From assembly GCF_022879575.1 (NCBI RefSeq), contig NZ_CP084261.1:930001-994000 (forward strand): a stretch of 64,000 nt of DNA, read 5' to 3'. The stretch is from Caballeronia sp. SL2Y3. Lineage in GTDB: Bacteria > Pseudomonadota > Gammaproteobacteria > Burkholderiales > Burkholderiaceae. The translations under genes and the position numbers were made by a program. The notes below the pieces were generated by a model. The model made no database searches. It saw only the letters and a program-made list of their open reading frames with translations, and was not told the origin of the DNA. Below are positions 47,383-56,430 of this stretch, one piece after another; positions within the stretch are counted from its first letter, which is position 1; each line of letters opens with the position of its first letter.

Positions 47383-47577
47383 TCATTCGCCTTTCACGGA
47401 CGCCGCGCCGTCTTCGTTACTGCCGCCTTCCCGACGCTGCACGCCGGCACCTTCCGTCCCGCCTATCGTGTCTTCCTTGCTGGACAATTCGACGAGCCCT
47501 TCTTCCTCAGTGATATCCGACGTCTCGACGGCTCTCGGGTTGCCGGGTCCCGACGGGCTATTCGCGTGTCTGGCCAT
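47383..47577 (-). CDS. Small acidic hydrophilic protein
   Basis: A 64-residue protein (MARHANSPSGPGNPRAVETS, acidic middle ITEEEGLVELSSKEDTIGG) with GGAG about 7 nt before ATG 47577. It is rich in Gly, Glu and Ser with no hydrophobic segment, so it is likely disordered. Family not recognised. It is divergent from another small hydrophilic gene at 47760 and sits near the ClpK-like gene, hinting at a stress role, which is only inference. Confidence 0.55.
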   Translation of the reverse strand: MARHANSPSGPGNPRAVETSDITEEEGLVELSSKEDTIGGTEGAGVQRREGGSNEDGAASVKGE

Positions 47578-47759
47578 GACTGACTCCGTTTGGTTGATGG
47601 CAGGGCCGCCGCCTGGCAAAGCGCCCTCCTTCCTATTTCACGTGGTATCGCACAGGCTATCGCATCACCTGCAATGGCTATGCCCAGGTTATGGCGATAC
47701 CGCCTCTCGACGGGCATGACGCATGCGGCGCTATCGTTCTCAACCAACGGAGCGTGACC

Positions 47760-47924
47760 ATGAGCGAGCAGACTTCTGGAGAGCAAAACAAGCAGCCAAG
47801 CGAGACGGAGCGCGAACGGGCTCGCGAGGAGCGGCAGCAGACCGAAGTGGACGGCGCCTCCGATAGAAGCGGAAGCGGCAACACGCTCGGCGATGGCAGC
47901 AGCAATAAGCAGCCAGCAGCATAG
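47760..47924 (+). CDS. Small hydrophilic, probably disordered protein
   Basis: A 54-residue charged protein (MSEQTSGEQNKQPSETERER, ending LGDGSSNKQPAA) with no hydrophobic residues to speak of. The ATG 47760 follows GGAG at good spacing. The composition, Gln/Glu/Arg/Ser-rich, is typical of disordered stress-related small proteins. Function not known. Confidence 0.5.
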   Translation: MSEQTSGEQNKQPSETERERAREERQQTEVDGASDRSGSGNTLGDGSSNKQPAA

Positions 47925-47971
47925 TCGGTCGCAGCGTCGCGTCTGCGGTAGAGAGTCGATAAACGCGCCTC

Positions 47972-48259
47972 TTACTGCGTCTTTGCAGCGTCGCTACCCG
48001 CGCAAGTGTCTACGCCTTCCAACCCTTGCGCGCGCTTCTTCGCTGCAAGCCGTGCCTGCGCGAGTTGCAAGTTTCGCGGGTAGTAGAAATCTTCTTGCCA
48101 TGGCTGATAGCCGACGCTTTCCAGTTCCCGAAGCTCGCACTGCGCCCGCGCGCGAGTCATCGGTACTTGCTGTGTGGACGTTTGCGCAAATACGGACATG
48201 GGCGCTGCGATCAACAAGCCACCAGCAAAGCGCAGAAAGAAAGCAATAAAACGAATCAT
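47972..48259 (-). CDS. DUF4148-like secreted protein
   Basis: A 95-residue protein with a signal peptide (MIRFIAFFLRFAGGLLIAAPMSVFAQ, cleavage likely after FA) and a DUF4148 mature part: MTRARAQCELRELESVGYQPWQEDFYYPRNLQLAQARLAAKKRA. Two Cys (in AQCEL and DTCAG) may form a disulfide. GGAG precedes ATG 48259 by 7 nt. It is divergent from the ClpK-like gene. Role unknown. Confidence 0.85.
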   Translation of the reverse strand: MIRFIAFFLRFAGGLLIAAPMSVFAQTSTQQVPMTRARAQCELRELESVGYQPWQEDFYYPRNLQLAQARLAAKKRAQGLEGVDTCAGSDAAKTQ

Positions 48260-48394
48260 CGGACTGCTCCAGAACGGATTGCTGCGTCAAGCAATCGCCG
48301 CGCCGCACTGGCGTTGCCGGGTACGAACGTTGCGCGCCCTGTGAGTCTGCGCGCATGCGCGTCCTTCACTTGTTCAGAGACAGGGAAACGAACC

Positions 48395-51103
48395 ATGCCT
48401 CATATGTGCGATGTATGCGGCGCCCGGCCGGCGACCGTTCGATTGGCGGTCCTGCGCGATGGCCGCCGGCACGTCCTGAATGTCTGCGACTTTCACTATG
48501 CGCAGTTGACGCGACATCAACGCGCCTTATCCCCTTTCGAAGCGCTCTTCATGAGCGATAACCCCGGCCAGCCCGATGCAGCGGCGCAGCGCGTCTCGCC
48601 CGAGCGCGAGACGAGCGCGCAAGGCGTCGGGCTGGAGCGCTATTTGAGCGACAGCGCGAAAGAAATGCTCATGCGCGCGGCCGAACGCGCCGTGCAATTC
48701 GGACGTACGGAAGTCGATACCGAGCACCTTCTGTACGAGCTTGCCGATAACGCCGTCGTGCAGTCGATGCTGAAGAACATTGGCATCGACGCGAACGAAG
48801 TGCGCCGCTTTATCGACGCGAACGTGCAACGCCGCGAAGGCGTGCCGCCGCCCGCAAGCGGCGCCATCGGCGTATCGCCCCGCCTGAAGAGCGCGCTGGA
48901 CCGCGCATTCGTGGCCTCGCGTCAGTTGCGGCATAGCTACATCGGGCCTGAACACTTGTTGATCGGCCTGTCCGAAGTGCCGGACAGCTTCGCCGGGCAA
49001 TTGCTCGGCAAGATGAGCGTGGACGCGCAGGCGCTGCGGCGGCTGACGACGCAAACGGTCGGCGCGGGCGGGCCGCCTAACAAAGACGGCCCGCCTTCGC
49101 GCACGCCGAACCTCGACAAGTTCAGCCGCGACCTGACCGCGCTCGCACGCGAAGGTCATCTCGATCCCGTGATCGGCAGGGCAAGCGAGATCGAAACCAT
49201 GGTGGAAGTTCTGGCCCGTCGGCGCAAGAACAATCCGGTGCTCATCGGCGAGCCGGGCGTCGGCAAGACCGCAGTCGTCGAAGGTCTCGCGCAACGCATG
49301 ATCGGCGGCGATGTGCCCGAGTCGGTGCGCGACAAGCGGCTCATCGAACTGAACGTGAACTCGATGGTCGCGGGCGCCAAGTATCGCGGCGAGTTCGAAG
49401 AACGCGTGAAGCAGGTCATCGACGAGATTACGGCCAACCGCGAGACGTTGCTGCTTTTCGTGGACGAGGTGCATACGATCGTCGGCGCGGGACAGGGCGG
49501 CGGCGAAGGCGGACTCGATATCGCGAATGTGTTCAAGCCCGCGATGGCGCGCGGTGAACTGAACCTGATCGGCGCGACGACGCTCGCCGAGTATCAGAAG
49601 CACATAGAGAAAGACGCGGCGCTCGAACGGCGCTTTCAACCCGTGCTGATTCCCGAGCCGAGCGTCGCGCAAACCATCAACATTCTTCGCGGCTTGCGCG
49701 ACCGCCTCGAAGCGCATCACAAGGTGACGATTCAGGATGATGCGATTGTCGCCGCAGCCGAGTTGTCGGATCGCTATATCAGCGGGCGCTTTCTGCCGGA
49801 CAAGGCAATCGATCTCGTCGATCAGGCAGCGGCGCGCGTCAATCTATCGGCCACGTCGCGGCCCGCGGCCATTCTCGAACTCGAGTCCGAACTCGCGCAA
49901 CTGCGCCGCGAACAGGACTACGCAGCGTCGCGCAAGCAATACGACCGCGCGCACGCGCTCGATGCCGAGATCGCCGGCAAGCAGAAAGCCTTCAACGATG
50001 CGACGGACGAATGGAAGAAGCGCATCGGCACGAATACGTCGAATGTGACGGTGACGCAGATCGCCGAGATTGTCGCGACGCTCACGGGCATTCCGGTCAC
50101 TCAGTTGACCGAGCAGGAGCGCGAGCGGCTGCTGAACATGGAGGCGCGCCTGCATGAACGCGTGATCGGTCAGGAGGAAGCCGTGCGCGCGGTAAGCGAT
50201 GCAGTGCGGCGCGCGCGAACGGGCCTTCAGGGACGCAACCGGCCGATCGCGGTCTTTCTCTTTCTCGGCTCGACGGGCGTGGGCAAGACCGAACTCGCGA
50301 AGGCATTGGCCGAAGTCGTGTTCGGCGATGAAGACGCCATGCTGCGTGTCGACATGAGCGAATACATGGAGCGTCACGCCGTGTCGCGGCTGATCGGTTC
50401 GCCGCCCGGCTACGTGGGCTATGAAGAAGGCGGGCAACTGACCGAGCGCGTGCGCCGGCGTCCGTATAGCGTGATTCTTCTCGACGAGATAGAGAAGGCG
50501 CACGCCGCTGTCTATAACGTGCTGCTGCAAGTCTTCGACGACGGACGCCTCACGGATGGCAAAGGACGGGTGGTCGATTTCAGCAACACGCTGATCATCG
50601 CGACCAGCAACCTCGCGTCCGACGTGATCGCGGGACAAAGGCGCGCGACCCTCGGCTTCACGAGTTCGGACAGCGACGCGGACGACTCCGTGAGAAGCGG
50701 CGTGATGAACGTGCTGCGTCAGCATTTCCGGCCCGAGTTCCTGAACCGCATCGACGACATCATCTTGTTCAAGTCGCTCGGACGTGAGGAAATCCGGCAG
50801 ATCGTGCAATTGCAACTGGAGCACGTCAGGCGCATGGCGCACAGTCAGGACATCGATTTGGAGTTCGACGGATCGGTCGTCGAATACCTCGGAAAAGCCG
50901 GATACCGGCCGGAATTCGGCGCGCGGGAATTGCGCCGGCAGATTCGTCAACTCATTGAAAACGAACTGGCGAAAGAGATGCTCAAGGGCGATATCGTCGA
51001 AGGCGCGCGCGTGCGATGCGTGTACGATCGGGAAGCGCGGCGCATTGTTTTCGATGCGGAGCGCAAGACCGCCGCCGATCTTGGTGCACCGCCTACGCCG
51101 TGA
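48395..51103 (+). CDS. clpK: ClpK/ClpC-like AAA+ unfoldase with N-terminal zinc finger
   Basis: A 902-residue two-ring Hsp100 ATPase. The N-terminus has a Cys2-Cys/His site (Cys5, Cys8, Cys31, His34), as in ClpK-type proteins, then a double Clp-N repeat (about 80-225). D1 has GEPGVGKTAVVEGLAQRM (near 285) and LLLFVDEVHT; a short middle domain (about 485-545) follows; D2 has LGSTGVGKTELAK (near 625), LLDEIEKAH and the arginine-finger region FRPEFLNRIDD. The LGF tripeptide in ATLGFTSSD (near 753) sits where ClpP docks, so it is probably a ClpP partner and not a ClpB disaggregase. ATG 48395 has AGGGAAA upstream. ClpK assignment is by resemblance. Confidence 0.85.
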   Translation: MPHMCDVCGARPATVRLAVLRDGRRHVLNVCDFHYAQLTRHQRALSPFEALFMSDNPGQPDAAAQRVSPERETSAQGVGLERYLSDSAKEMLMRAAERAVQFGRTEVDTEHLLYELADNAVVQSMLKNIGIDANEVRRFIDANVQRREGVPPPASGAIGVSPRLKSALDRAFVASRQLRHSYIGPEHLLIGLSEVPDSFAGQLLGKMSVDAQALRRLTTQTVGAGGPPNKDGPPSRTPNLDKFSRDLTALAREGHLDPVIGRASEIETMVEVLARRRKNNPVLIGEPGVGKTAVVEGLAQRMIGGDVPESVRDKRLIELNVNSMVAGAKYRGEFEERVKQVIDEITANRETLLLFVDEVHTIVGAGQGGGEGGLDIANVFKPAMARGELNLIGATTLAEYQKHIEKDAALERRFQPVLIPEPSVAQTINILRGLRDRLEAHHKVTIQDDAIVAAAELSDRYISGRFLPDKAIDLVDQAAARVNLSATSRPAAILELESELAQLRREQDYAASRKQYDRAHALDAEIAGKQKAFNDATDEWKKRIGTNTSNVTVTQIAEIVATLTGIPVTQLTEQERERLLNMEARLHERVIGQEEAVRAVSDAVRRARTGLQGRNRPIAVFLFLGSTGVGKTELAKALAEVVFGDEDAMLRVDMSEYMERHAVSRLIGSPPGYVGYEEGGQLTERVRRRPYSVILLDEIEKAHAAVYNVLLQVFDDGRLTDGKGRVVDFSNTLIIATSNLASDVIAGQRRATLGFTSSDSDADDSVRSGVMNVLRQHFRPEFLNRIDDIILFKSLGREEIRQIVQLQLEHVRRMAHSQDIDLEFDGSVVEYLGKAGYRPEFGARELRRQIRQLIENELAKEMLKGDIVEGARVRCVYDREARRIVFDAERKTAADLGAPPTP

Positions 51104-51160
51104 GTGAGTTCGATATGGGTGAGCGCGGTAGTCGGCGCCTATAGCAGGCCTCGCTCGCCC

Positions 51161-51832
51161 ATGCATCGCCACGCCAACGATACGAAACTCACTTCAAGGC
51201 CGCTTGCCTTATGGGCCGAATTCCTCGCGCTCTATACGGGCCTGCCTGTCTTCATCCTGAGCACGCGACGAACCGCCGTGCTCCTCGCCATAATTTGGCT
51301 CGCGCCTCTTTGCATTCACTACTTCGAGCGACGTCGAAGACCGTCGGTCTATGAGAACGACTGGAACTGGCGCCGTTTTCGGGCTGGACTCAGGCCCGTG
51401 ATGCTGCGCTTCGCCGTCCTTTCGTGTCTCGTCGTTTTGGCCGTGTGGCACTTCTCGCCACATGCGTTGCTGTCATTGCCGCGCGAGCATCCTGCTACGT
51501 GGCTCCTCGTGATGCTGCTCTACCCGGTCTTGTCTGTGTGGCCACAGGAACTGATCTTCCGCAGCTTCCTGCTGCACCGCTATAAGCCGCTATTCGGCGC
51601 GAATCGAGGCTATATCGCCGCGTCCGCCTTGGCTTTCGGCTATGCGCACGTCATCTTCCTTAACTGGGTCGCGCCCGCGATGACGGCTATCGGCGGCGCA
51701 TTGTTCGCCGCAACTTATCGAGAGCGCCGATCGCTCGCACTGGCTTGCTTCGAGCATGCGTTGTATGGCTGCCTCGTGTTCACCGTAGGGCTAGGACAGT
51801 ATTTCTATTCGGGTTCGTCCTGGCAGCATTAG
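51161..51832 (+). CDS. CPBP-family (CAAX protease-like) membrane protein
   Basis: A 223-residue membrane protein with six or so helices and the three conserved blocks of CPBP glutamic-type intramembrane proteases: WPQELIFRSFLLHR (normally EExxFR, here the first Glu is Gln), AFGYAHVIF (His) and CFEHALYGCLVF (His). The second Glu and both His are present, so activity is uncertain but possible. Starts at ATG 51161 or GTG 51104 are both possible. It follows the ClpK-like gene by 57 nt or overlaps its stop region and may be co-transcribed. Confidence 0.8.
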   Translation: MHRHANDTKLTSRPLALWAEFLALYTGLPVFILSTRRTAVLLAIIWLAPLCIHYFERRRRPSVYENDWNWRRFRAGLRPVMLRFAVLSCLVVLAVWHFSPHALLSLPREHPATWLLVMLLYPVLSVWPQELIFRSFLLHRYKPLFGANRGYIAASALAFGYAHVIFLNWVAPAMTAIGGALFAATYRERRSLALACFEHALYGCLVFTVGLGQYFYSGSSWQH

Positions 51833-51914
51833 TTAGCATCACCAACTGTTGCGCGTAGGTCGAAACTGAATAGCCGCAAGACAGTCCCGCGAGCGGGCAT
51901 GACCGCAAAAGGTT

Positions 51915-53354
51915 TCACCGACTCATCGCAGTGCGGATGGCGTCATCATCGTTCGTCACGCTCCACCCGCCCCCCAGCGACCGATACATCGCCACGGCCG
52001 CGAGCGCGTGTTCGCGGCGCGATTGATTGAGCGCGTCTGCATCGCGCAAATACGCTTGCTGCGCGTCGAGGACGTCGAGAAAACTCGCCGCGCCGCCTTT
52101 GTAAAGCTGCGTCGAAAGCGTGAGCGATTTCCCGGACGCGGCGAGCGCATCGTTCAGACGCGCTGTCTGATCGGCGCTGCTGACGAGATCGCTGCGCGTG
52201 TCTTCGACGTCCTTCAACGCCTGAAGCAGCGTCTGACGCAGGTTCGATTCCGACTCGCGCATCCGGCTTTCGTTTTGCTCGATTTCCGCGCTAATGCGGC
52301 CCGCGTTGAAAATGGGACTGGTCGCGTTGAGCGCGGCCGAGAACAGGTTGTCGGTGAGCGTCGGCAAGCCGAGATACGACGACGCGAGCAAGCCGTCCGT
52401 CAGCCGCAGCGAGAACTTCGGATAACGCTCGGCGCGCGCGACGCCGACTTCGGCGGCGCGCTGCTGAACCTGCGCATAAGCGATAAGCACATCCGGACGA
52501 TGCAACAGCGCGTCCGACGGCAACATCTGCGGCGCGCCTTGCGCAGGCACCGGTATGACCGGCGTGGCCCCTGCATCGGCAAGCAGCAAGCTATCGGCGG
52601 ATTCCGGCGTGCGGCCCGCATACACCGCGATCAGGCTCAGCTGATGTTGAATGGTCGCGTTCGTGCGCGGAATGCGCGCTTGCACATCGCTCAACTGGTT
52701 CTGCGCGCGAGCGACATCGAGTTGCGTCGAAAGACCGTATTGCAAGCGCCGCTGCGTGAGTTTCAGCGCGCGTTCGCGGATGACCAGGTTGTCCTGAAGG
52801 ATCTTCAGTTCGGCCTGCGCCCACCGCAGGTCCACATAAGCGGATGCGGTATCCGCCGCTAGCGCGAGCCTGATCTGATCCGCCGCATGCTCACGCCCGA
52901 CGAGTTGCGCCTGCGACGCAAGCAGTTCGAGCCGCTCGCCGCCGAACACATCTGGCGTCCAACTCAGTGCGAGACCGAATCCCGCCTCACGAACGTAGCC
53001 TAACGGCGGCGGCGTATTCTGCCGCGTATTGGAAGCGCCTGCGTTGGCATCGAGCTGCGGCAGGAGCGCGGCGCGACGCTGCGTCGTCAAAGCCTGCGCC
53101 TGCTTTACGCGCTCGACTGCGGCTTGCAGATCCAGATTGCTGTCTAGCACGGACGCGACGAGTGCGTGCATGACGGGATCGTTGAACTGATTCCACCATG
53201 TCGCGGCATCTGTGTCTGCCGTAGGCACGTTCACGCTCCAGTCGGCCGGCGCGGTGGTTCGCACCGTGGCGGGCAAGTCGGCGTGGGTGGCGGGCTGCAC
53301 CGCGCAGGCCGCAAGCGCGAACATCATTAGTATGGCTAAATATATTTTCTTCAT
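51915..53354 (-). CDS. Outer-membrane efflux lipoprotein (OprM/NodT family)
   Basis: A 479-residue outer-membrane channel lipoprotein: signal with lipobox LAAC (Cys17), then two TolC-like repeats (for example ADWSVNVPTADTDAATWWNQF, NLDLQAAVERVKQAQ, LNATSPIFNAGR, SADQTARLNDALAASGKSLTLS). Its place at the end of an operon with membrane-fusion and MFS genes indicates an EmrAB-OprM-type tripartite efflux pump. GAGGAC precedes ATG 53354, 7 nt after the MFS stop. Drug specificity is unknown. Confidence 0.92.
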   Translation of the reverse strand: MKKIYLAILMMFALAACAVQPATHADLPATVRTTAPADWSVNVPTADTDAATWWNQFNDPVMHALVASVLDSNLDLQAAVERVKQAQALTTQRRAALLPQLDANAGASNTRQNTPPPLGYVREAGFGLALSWTPDVFGGERLELLASQAQLVGREHAADQIRLALAADTASAYVDLRWAQAELKILQDNLVIRERALKLTQRRLQYGLSTQLDVARAQNQLSDVQARIPRTNATIQHQLSLIAVYAGRTPESADSLLLADAGATPVIPVPAQGAPQMLPSDALLHRPDVLIAYAQVQQRAAEVGVARAERYPKFSLRLTDGLLASSYLGLPTLTDNLFSAALNATSPIFNAGRISAEIEQNESRMRESESNLRQTLLQALKDVEDTRSDLVSSADQTARLNDALAASGKSLTLSTQLYKGGAASFLDVLDAQQAYLRDADALNQSRREHALAAVAMYRSLGGGWSVTNDDDAIRTAMSR

Positions 53355-53361
53355 AATGTCC

Positions 53362-54936
53362 TCAATGCGCTTCCGAGGACGGCGGCGCGCTGCCGATAGG
53401 CCGCGCGAATAGCACGCTGACGATCCCCACGGAAAAGCACAGCGCCAGCACATAGAAGCAGTCGGCGAAGGTCAGAACGAGCGCCTCGCGCAGCACCATC
53501 GCGTTGAGCGATGCGAGACCGGCCTGCGTCGCATCGAGGGCATCGCCTGCAACGGCGGCGAGATGCGCGGAACTGCGCGCGAGCACGTCTTCGATGGCGG
53601 GCCGTCCGATGGTCACGTTTTCGGCCAGCCGCAGGTAATGCAGATTCAAGCGGTCATTGAGCATGGTCGCGCTCACCGCGATACCTATCGCGCCGCCGAG
53701 ATTGCGCATCAGATTGAACAACCCGCTAGCCGACTTGAGACGCGATGGCGGCAGCGAACCGAGCGCCATCGTCACGATGGGCGGCACCGCGAATTGCTGG
53801 CCGATGCCCCGCAAGGCCTGGGGCAACAGGAGTTGCTGCCAGCCCCATTCATTGGTCAGCGGCGTGTAGAAGTAGCAGCCCAGGCCGAAACAAATCAGAC
53901 CGAAAACAAGCAGTACACGCATGTCGATGATGCGCGACGCGTAGCCGTACACGCCGATCGATGCCAACTGAAAGCATCCGACCGACAACAAGGCAATGCC
54001 GATCTGCAACGAATCGAAGCCGCGCACACGGCCGAGAAACACCGGCGTGAGAAAGACCGACGTAAAGATGCCGATGCCGGTCACGAAGGAAAGCAGACTG
54101 CCGATACCGAAGTTGCGCACGCATAACGCCCGCAAGTCGACGATGGCATCCTTCGCCGTCAACGCATGAACGATGAACAGAAATCCGCAGATGCCCGAGA
54201 TCCACGCGCACGCGATGATGGCGCCGTCGCCGAACCAGTTCTTGCGCGGGCCCTCTTCCAGCACGTATTCCAGACATCCGAGGAATCCGGACATGAGTAG
54301 GATGCCTAAATAATCGCCTTTCTTCAGCAGCGTGAGGTCAGGCTTGTCGATATGCACGTATTTCGGCACCAGCACGGCAACGACCAGACCCGGCACGAGA
54401 TTGAGATAAAAGAGCCAGTGCCACGACCATTGGTCGGTAATCCATCCGCCGATGACCGGGCCGATGGCCGGTGCCAAAGATGCAAGCGCGCCGATAGTCG
54501 TCGAGGCAATGATCCGCTGCTTGCCGGGAAAGAGGACGAACGCGGTGGTGAACACTGTTGGGATCATCGCTGCACCGAGCGCGCCTTGCAGGCCGCGAAA
54601 GAGGATCATCGAGTCGATGTCCCAGGCAAGACCGCACAGCATGCTCGTCACGGTGAAGCCGATGGCGGAGGCCGCGAAGAGCCACCGCGTCGAGAACACT
54701 TTCGAGAGCCAGCCGGACATCGGAATGACGAGGATTTCCGCAATGAGATACGACGTCTGAACCCACGACAGCTCGTCCTGGCTAGCGGATAGTCCGCCGC
54801 CGATATCCTTCAGCGATGACGCGACGATCTGGATATCCAGCGTCGCCATGAAAAAGCCGAGGCACATGAGCGCGAAGGCAAAGACGCGCCCCCTCACGGG
54901 CGCTTCAGCCGGATTGTCGAGCACGTTTCGGTTCAT
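53362..54936 (-). CDS. DHA2-family drug:H+ antiporter (EmrB-like)
   Basis: A 524-residue 14-helix MFS exporter of the EmrB/QacA group. The first helix reads CLGFFMATLDIQIVASSLKDIGGGLSASQDELSWVQTSYLIAEI, and motif A is MSGWLSKVFSTRWLF. Motif C-like glycine-rich TIGALASLAPAIGPVIGGWI lies near 155. It would export hydrophobic compounds with the HlyD and OprM partners encoded on either side. ATG 54936 is 7 nt after the fusion protein gene stop. Confidence 0.94.
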   Translation of the reverse strand: MNRNVLDNPAEAPVRGRVFAFALMCLGFFMATLDIQIVASSLKDIGGGLSASQDELSWVQTSYLIAEILVIPMSGWLSKVFSTRWLFAASAIGFTVTSMLCGLAWDIDSMILFRGLQGALGAAMIPTVFTTAFVLFPGKQRIIASTTIGALASLAPAIGPVIGGWITDQWSWHWLFYLNLVPGLVVAVLVPKYVHIDKPDLTLLKKGDYLGILLMSGFLGCLEYVLEEGPRKNWFGDGAIIACAWISGICGFLFIVHALTAKDAIVDLRALCVRNFGIGSLLSFVTGIGIFTSVFLTPVFLGRVRGFDSLQIGIALLSVGCFQLASIGVYGYASRIIDMRVLLVFGLICFGLGCYFYTPLTNEWGWQQLLLPQALRGIGQQFAVPPIVTMALGSLPPSRLKSASGLFNLMRNLGGAIGIAVSATMLNDRLNLHYLRLAENVTIGRPAIEDVLARSSAHLAAVAGDALDATQAGLASLNAMVLREALVLTFADCFYVLALCFSVGIVSVLFARPIGSAPPSSEAH

Positions 54937-54943
54937 GAGTGCC

Positions 54944-56032
54944 TCAACCGTTGTGCTTGCGAAGGTGCACCTTCACCGTCGCGGACAGGCCGGGACGCAG
55001 CACCGACTCGGCGCCCTTCGGCACGTCGAGCCGAATGCGCACAGGCACGCGCTGGACGATCTTCGTGAAGTTGCCCGTCGCGTTCTCCGCGGGCAGCACG
55101 CTGAAGGTGGCTCCCGTCGCGGGTGCGAGACTTTCGACGTGGCCCGTGAACGGAATGTTCGATGCGTCGAGTTCCACATCGGCCTCGTCACCGGCACGCA
55201 TCTTCTTGAGCTGGTCTTCCTTGAAGTTCGCATCGACCCACAGGCCGGTCGCGGGCACGATGGTGAGCAACGATGTGCCGACGTTCGCCAGCACGCCGAC
55301 GCGCGCGGTGCGATTGCCGACATAGCCGTCCACAGGCGAGCGGATGGTCGTATATTCGACGTTCAGTTGCGCCACCCGCCGCGCGGCTTCGGCGGTCGCC
55401 ACGCGTGCTTGTGCATCGGCGATCTGCGCGTCGATCACGGACAACTGACGCTTCGCCGCGACGAGCGATGCCCCGCTCTTGTCCACCGACGCCTGCGCCT
55501 TGCTGTAGTCGGCGTCCGCGCGTTCGACGAGTTGGTTCGACACCGCGTCGTCCTTCACGAGCTCACGATAACGCACGCGGTCCTGTCCGCTACGCGTGAG
55601 TTCGGCCGTTGACGCGCGCACTTCCGCCTGTGCCTGATTGATCAAGTCGGCCTGCAATGCGTCCTTCGCGCGCAGTTCCTCGACGGCTGCACGGGCACTC
55701 GATACTTCGGCATTCGCCTGGGCGAGACGTGCGTCGTAATCGCGGGCATCGAGACGAATGAGCACTTGCCCTGCGGTCACGCGCTGGTTGTCCTGCACGA
55801 GAACGTCGGTCACGAAGCCGTTCACCTTCGGCGCGAGCACGGTGACATCGCCGCCGACGTAGGCGTCGTCGGTCGTCTGGACGAAACGCAGAACGAGCGC
55901 CCAGTAAGTGAGCGCCGCGATGAGTATGGCCGCGACCAGTCCGAGCGCGAGCAGCATCCAGGGAATGCGGCGCGCGGGCCGGCTCATTGGAGGCGCGGTC
56001 GTCGATGGGAGTTGCGTGGAGGGGGTCGTCAT
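54944..56032 (-). CDS. Membrane-fusion protein (HlyD/EmrA family)
   Basis: A 362-residue periplasmic adaptor with one N-terminal helix (about 24-46, IPWMLLALGLVAAILIAALTYWALVL), a lipoyl half-motif (TTDDAYVGGDVTVLAPKVNGFVTDVLVQDNQRVTAGQVLIRLDARDY), a long coiled-coil hairpin and the second lipoyl half (TTIRSPVDGYVGNRTARVGVLANVG). First gene of the efflux operon. ATG 56032 is preferred; the GTG at 56053 is in frame and lies inside an operator-like palindrome. Confidence 0.92.
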   Translation of the reverse strand: MTTPSTQLPSTTAPPMSRPARRIPWMLLALGLVAAILIAALTYWALVLRFVQTTDDAYVGGDVTVLAPKVNGFVTDVLVQDNQRVTAGQVLIRLDARDYDARLAQANAEVSSARAAVEELRAKDALQADLINQAQAEVRASTAELTRSGQDRVRYRELVKDDAVSNQLVERADADYSKAQASVDKSGASLVAAKRQLSVIDAQIADAQARVATAEAARRVAQLNVEYTTIRSPVDGYVGNRTARVGVLANVGTSLLTIVPATGLWVDANFKEDQLKKMRAGDEADVELDASNIPFTGHVESLAPATGATFSVLPAENATGNFTKIVQRVPVRIRLDVPKGAESVLRPGLSATVKVHLRKHNG

Positions 56033-56041
56033 TTCGCTTGA

Positions 56042-56053
56042 GTGCGTATGCAC
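56042..56053. promoter_or_regulatory. Operator-like palindrome, proximal copy
   Basis: GTGCGTATGCAC, identical to the distal copy at 56109-56120. With flanks it reads AGTGC-GTAT-GCACT. It lies 10-20 nt upstream of the adaptor gene's ATG, where a bound protein would block transcription or translation initiation. Confidence 0.65.
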
Positions 56054-56099
56054 TTTTTCGTCCGATGAGAAGCGGCTTACAGTGCTTCGATAGCACGGG

Positions 56100-56128
56100 A
56101 GAGTATCTGTGCGTATGCACTATGTCAA
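56100..56128 (-). promoter_or_regulatory. Efflux operon promoter with operator in spacer
   Basis: On the - strand: TTGACA (56123-56128), a 17-nt spacer, TACTCT (56100-56105). The spacer contains the distal palindrome GTGCGTATGCAC (56109-56120). A repressor on that site would exclude RNA polymerase. A third imperfect repeat GTGCT-N5-AGCAC (56082-56096) lies between the two palindromes. No regulator gene of the TetR/MarR type is adjacent. Confidence 0.7.
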
Positions 56129-56430
56129 GAAGCACTGGCGGCAGGAGACAAATGTCGTCGCGACAATAATCATGCGCGAATAGTCCGCAATTGCCGACTC
56201 TGCCATGACGACACGCGCTTATCTAAAGTTTCGCCTCGTAACGCCGATAACTGTCCTTGACCGACGCAAGTAGACAGAGCCTCACCAGCAGTACGCGCAA
56301 GGAGTCCACCGCCAGTTGCGTCGGAGACGGCTACCTCGCCCACGCTTGTCTGCGCTTGCAAGCCTCAAGGCTTCATGGCGGCGATACCACGCTTGAGAAA
56401 CCCATTTCATCGCGCACCGACAAGCCCATC
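56129..56430. other. Intergenic region between efflux operon and diguanylate cyclase
   Basis: About 300 nt. The left part belongs to the efflux promoter. The rest precedes the diguanylate cyclase gene. An open frame begins at 56257 but the region before ATG 56431 lacks coding character. Nothing further was recognised. Confidence 0.45.
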
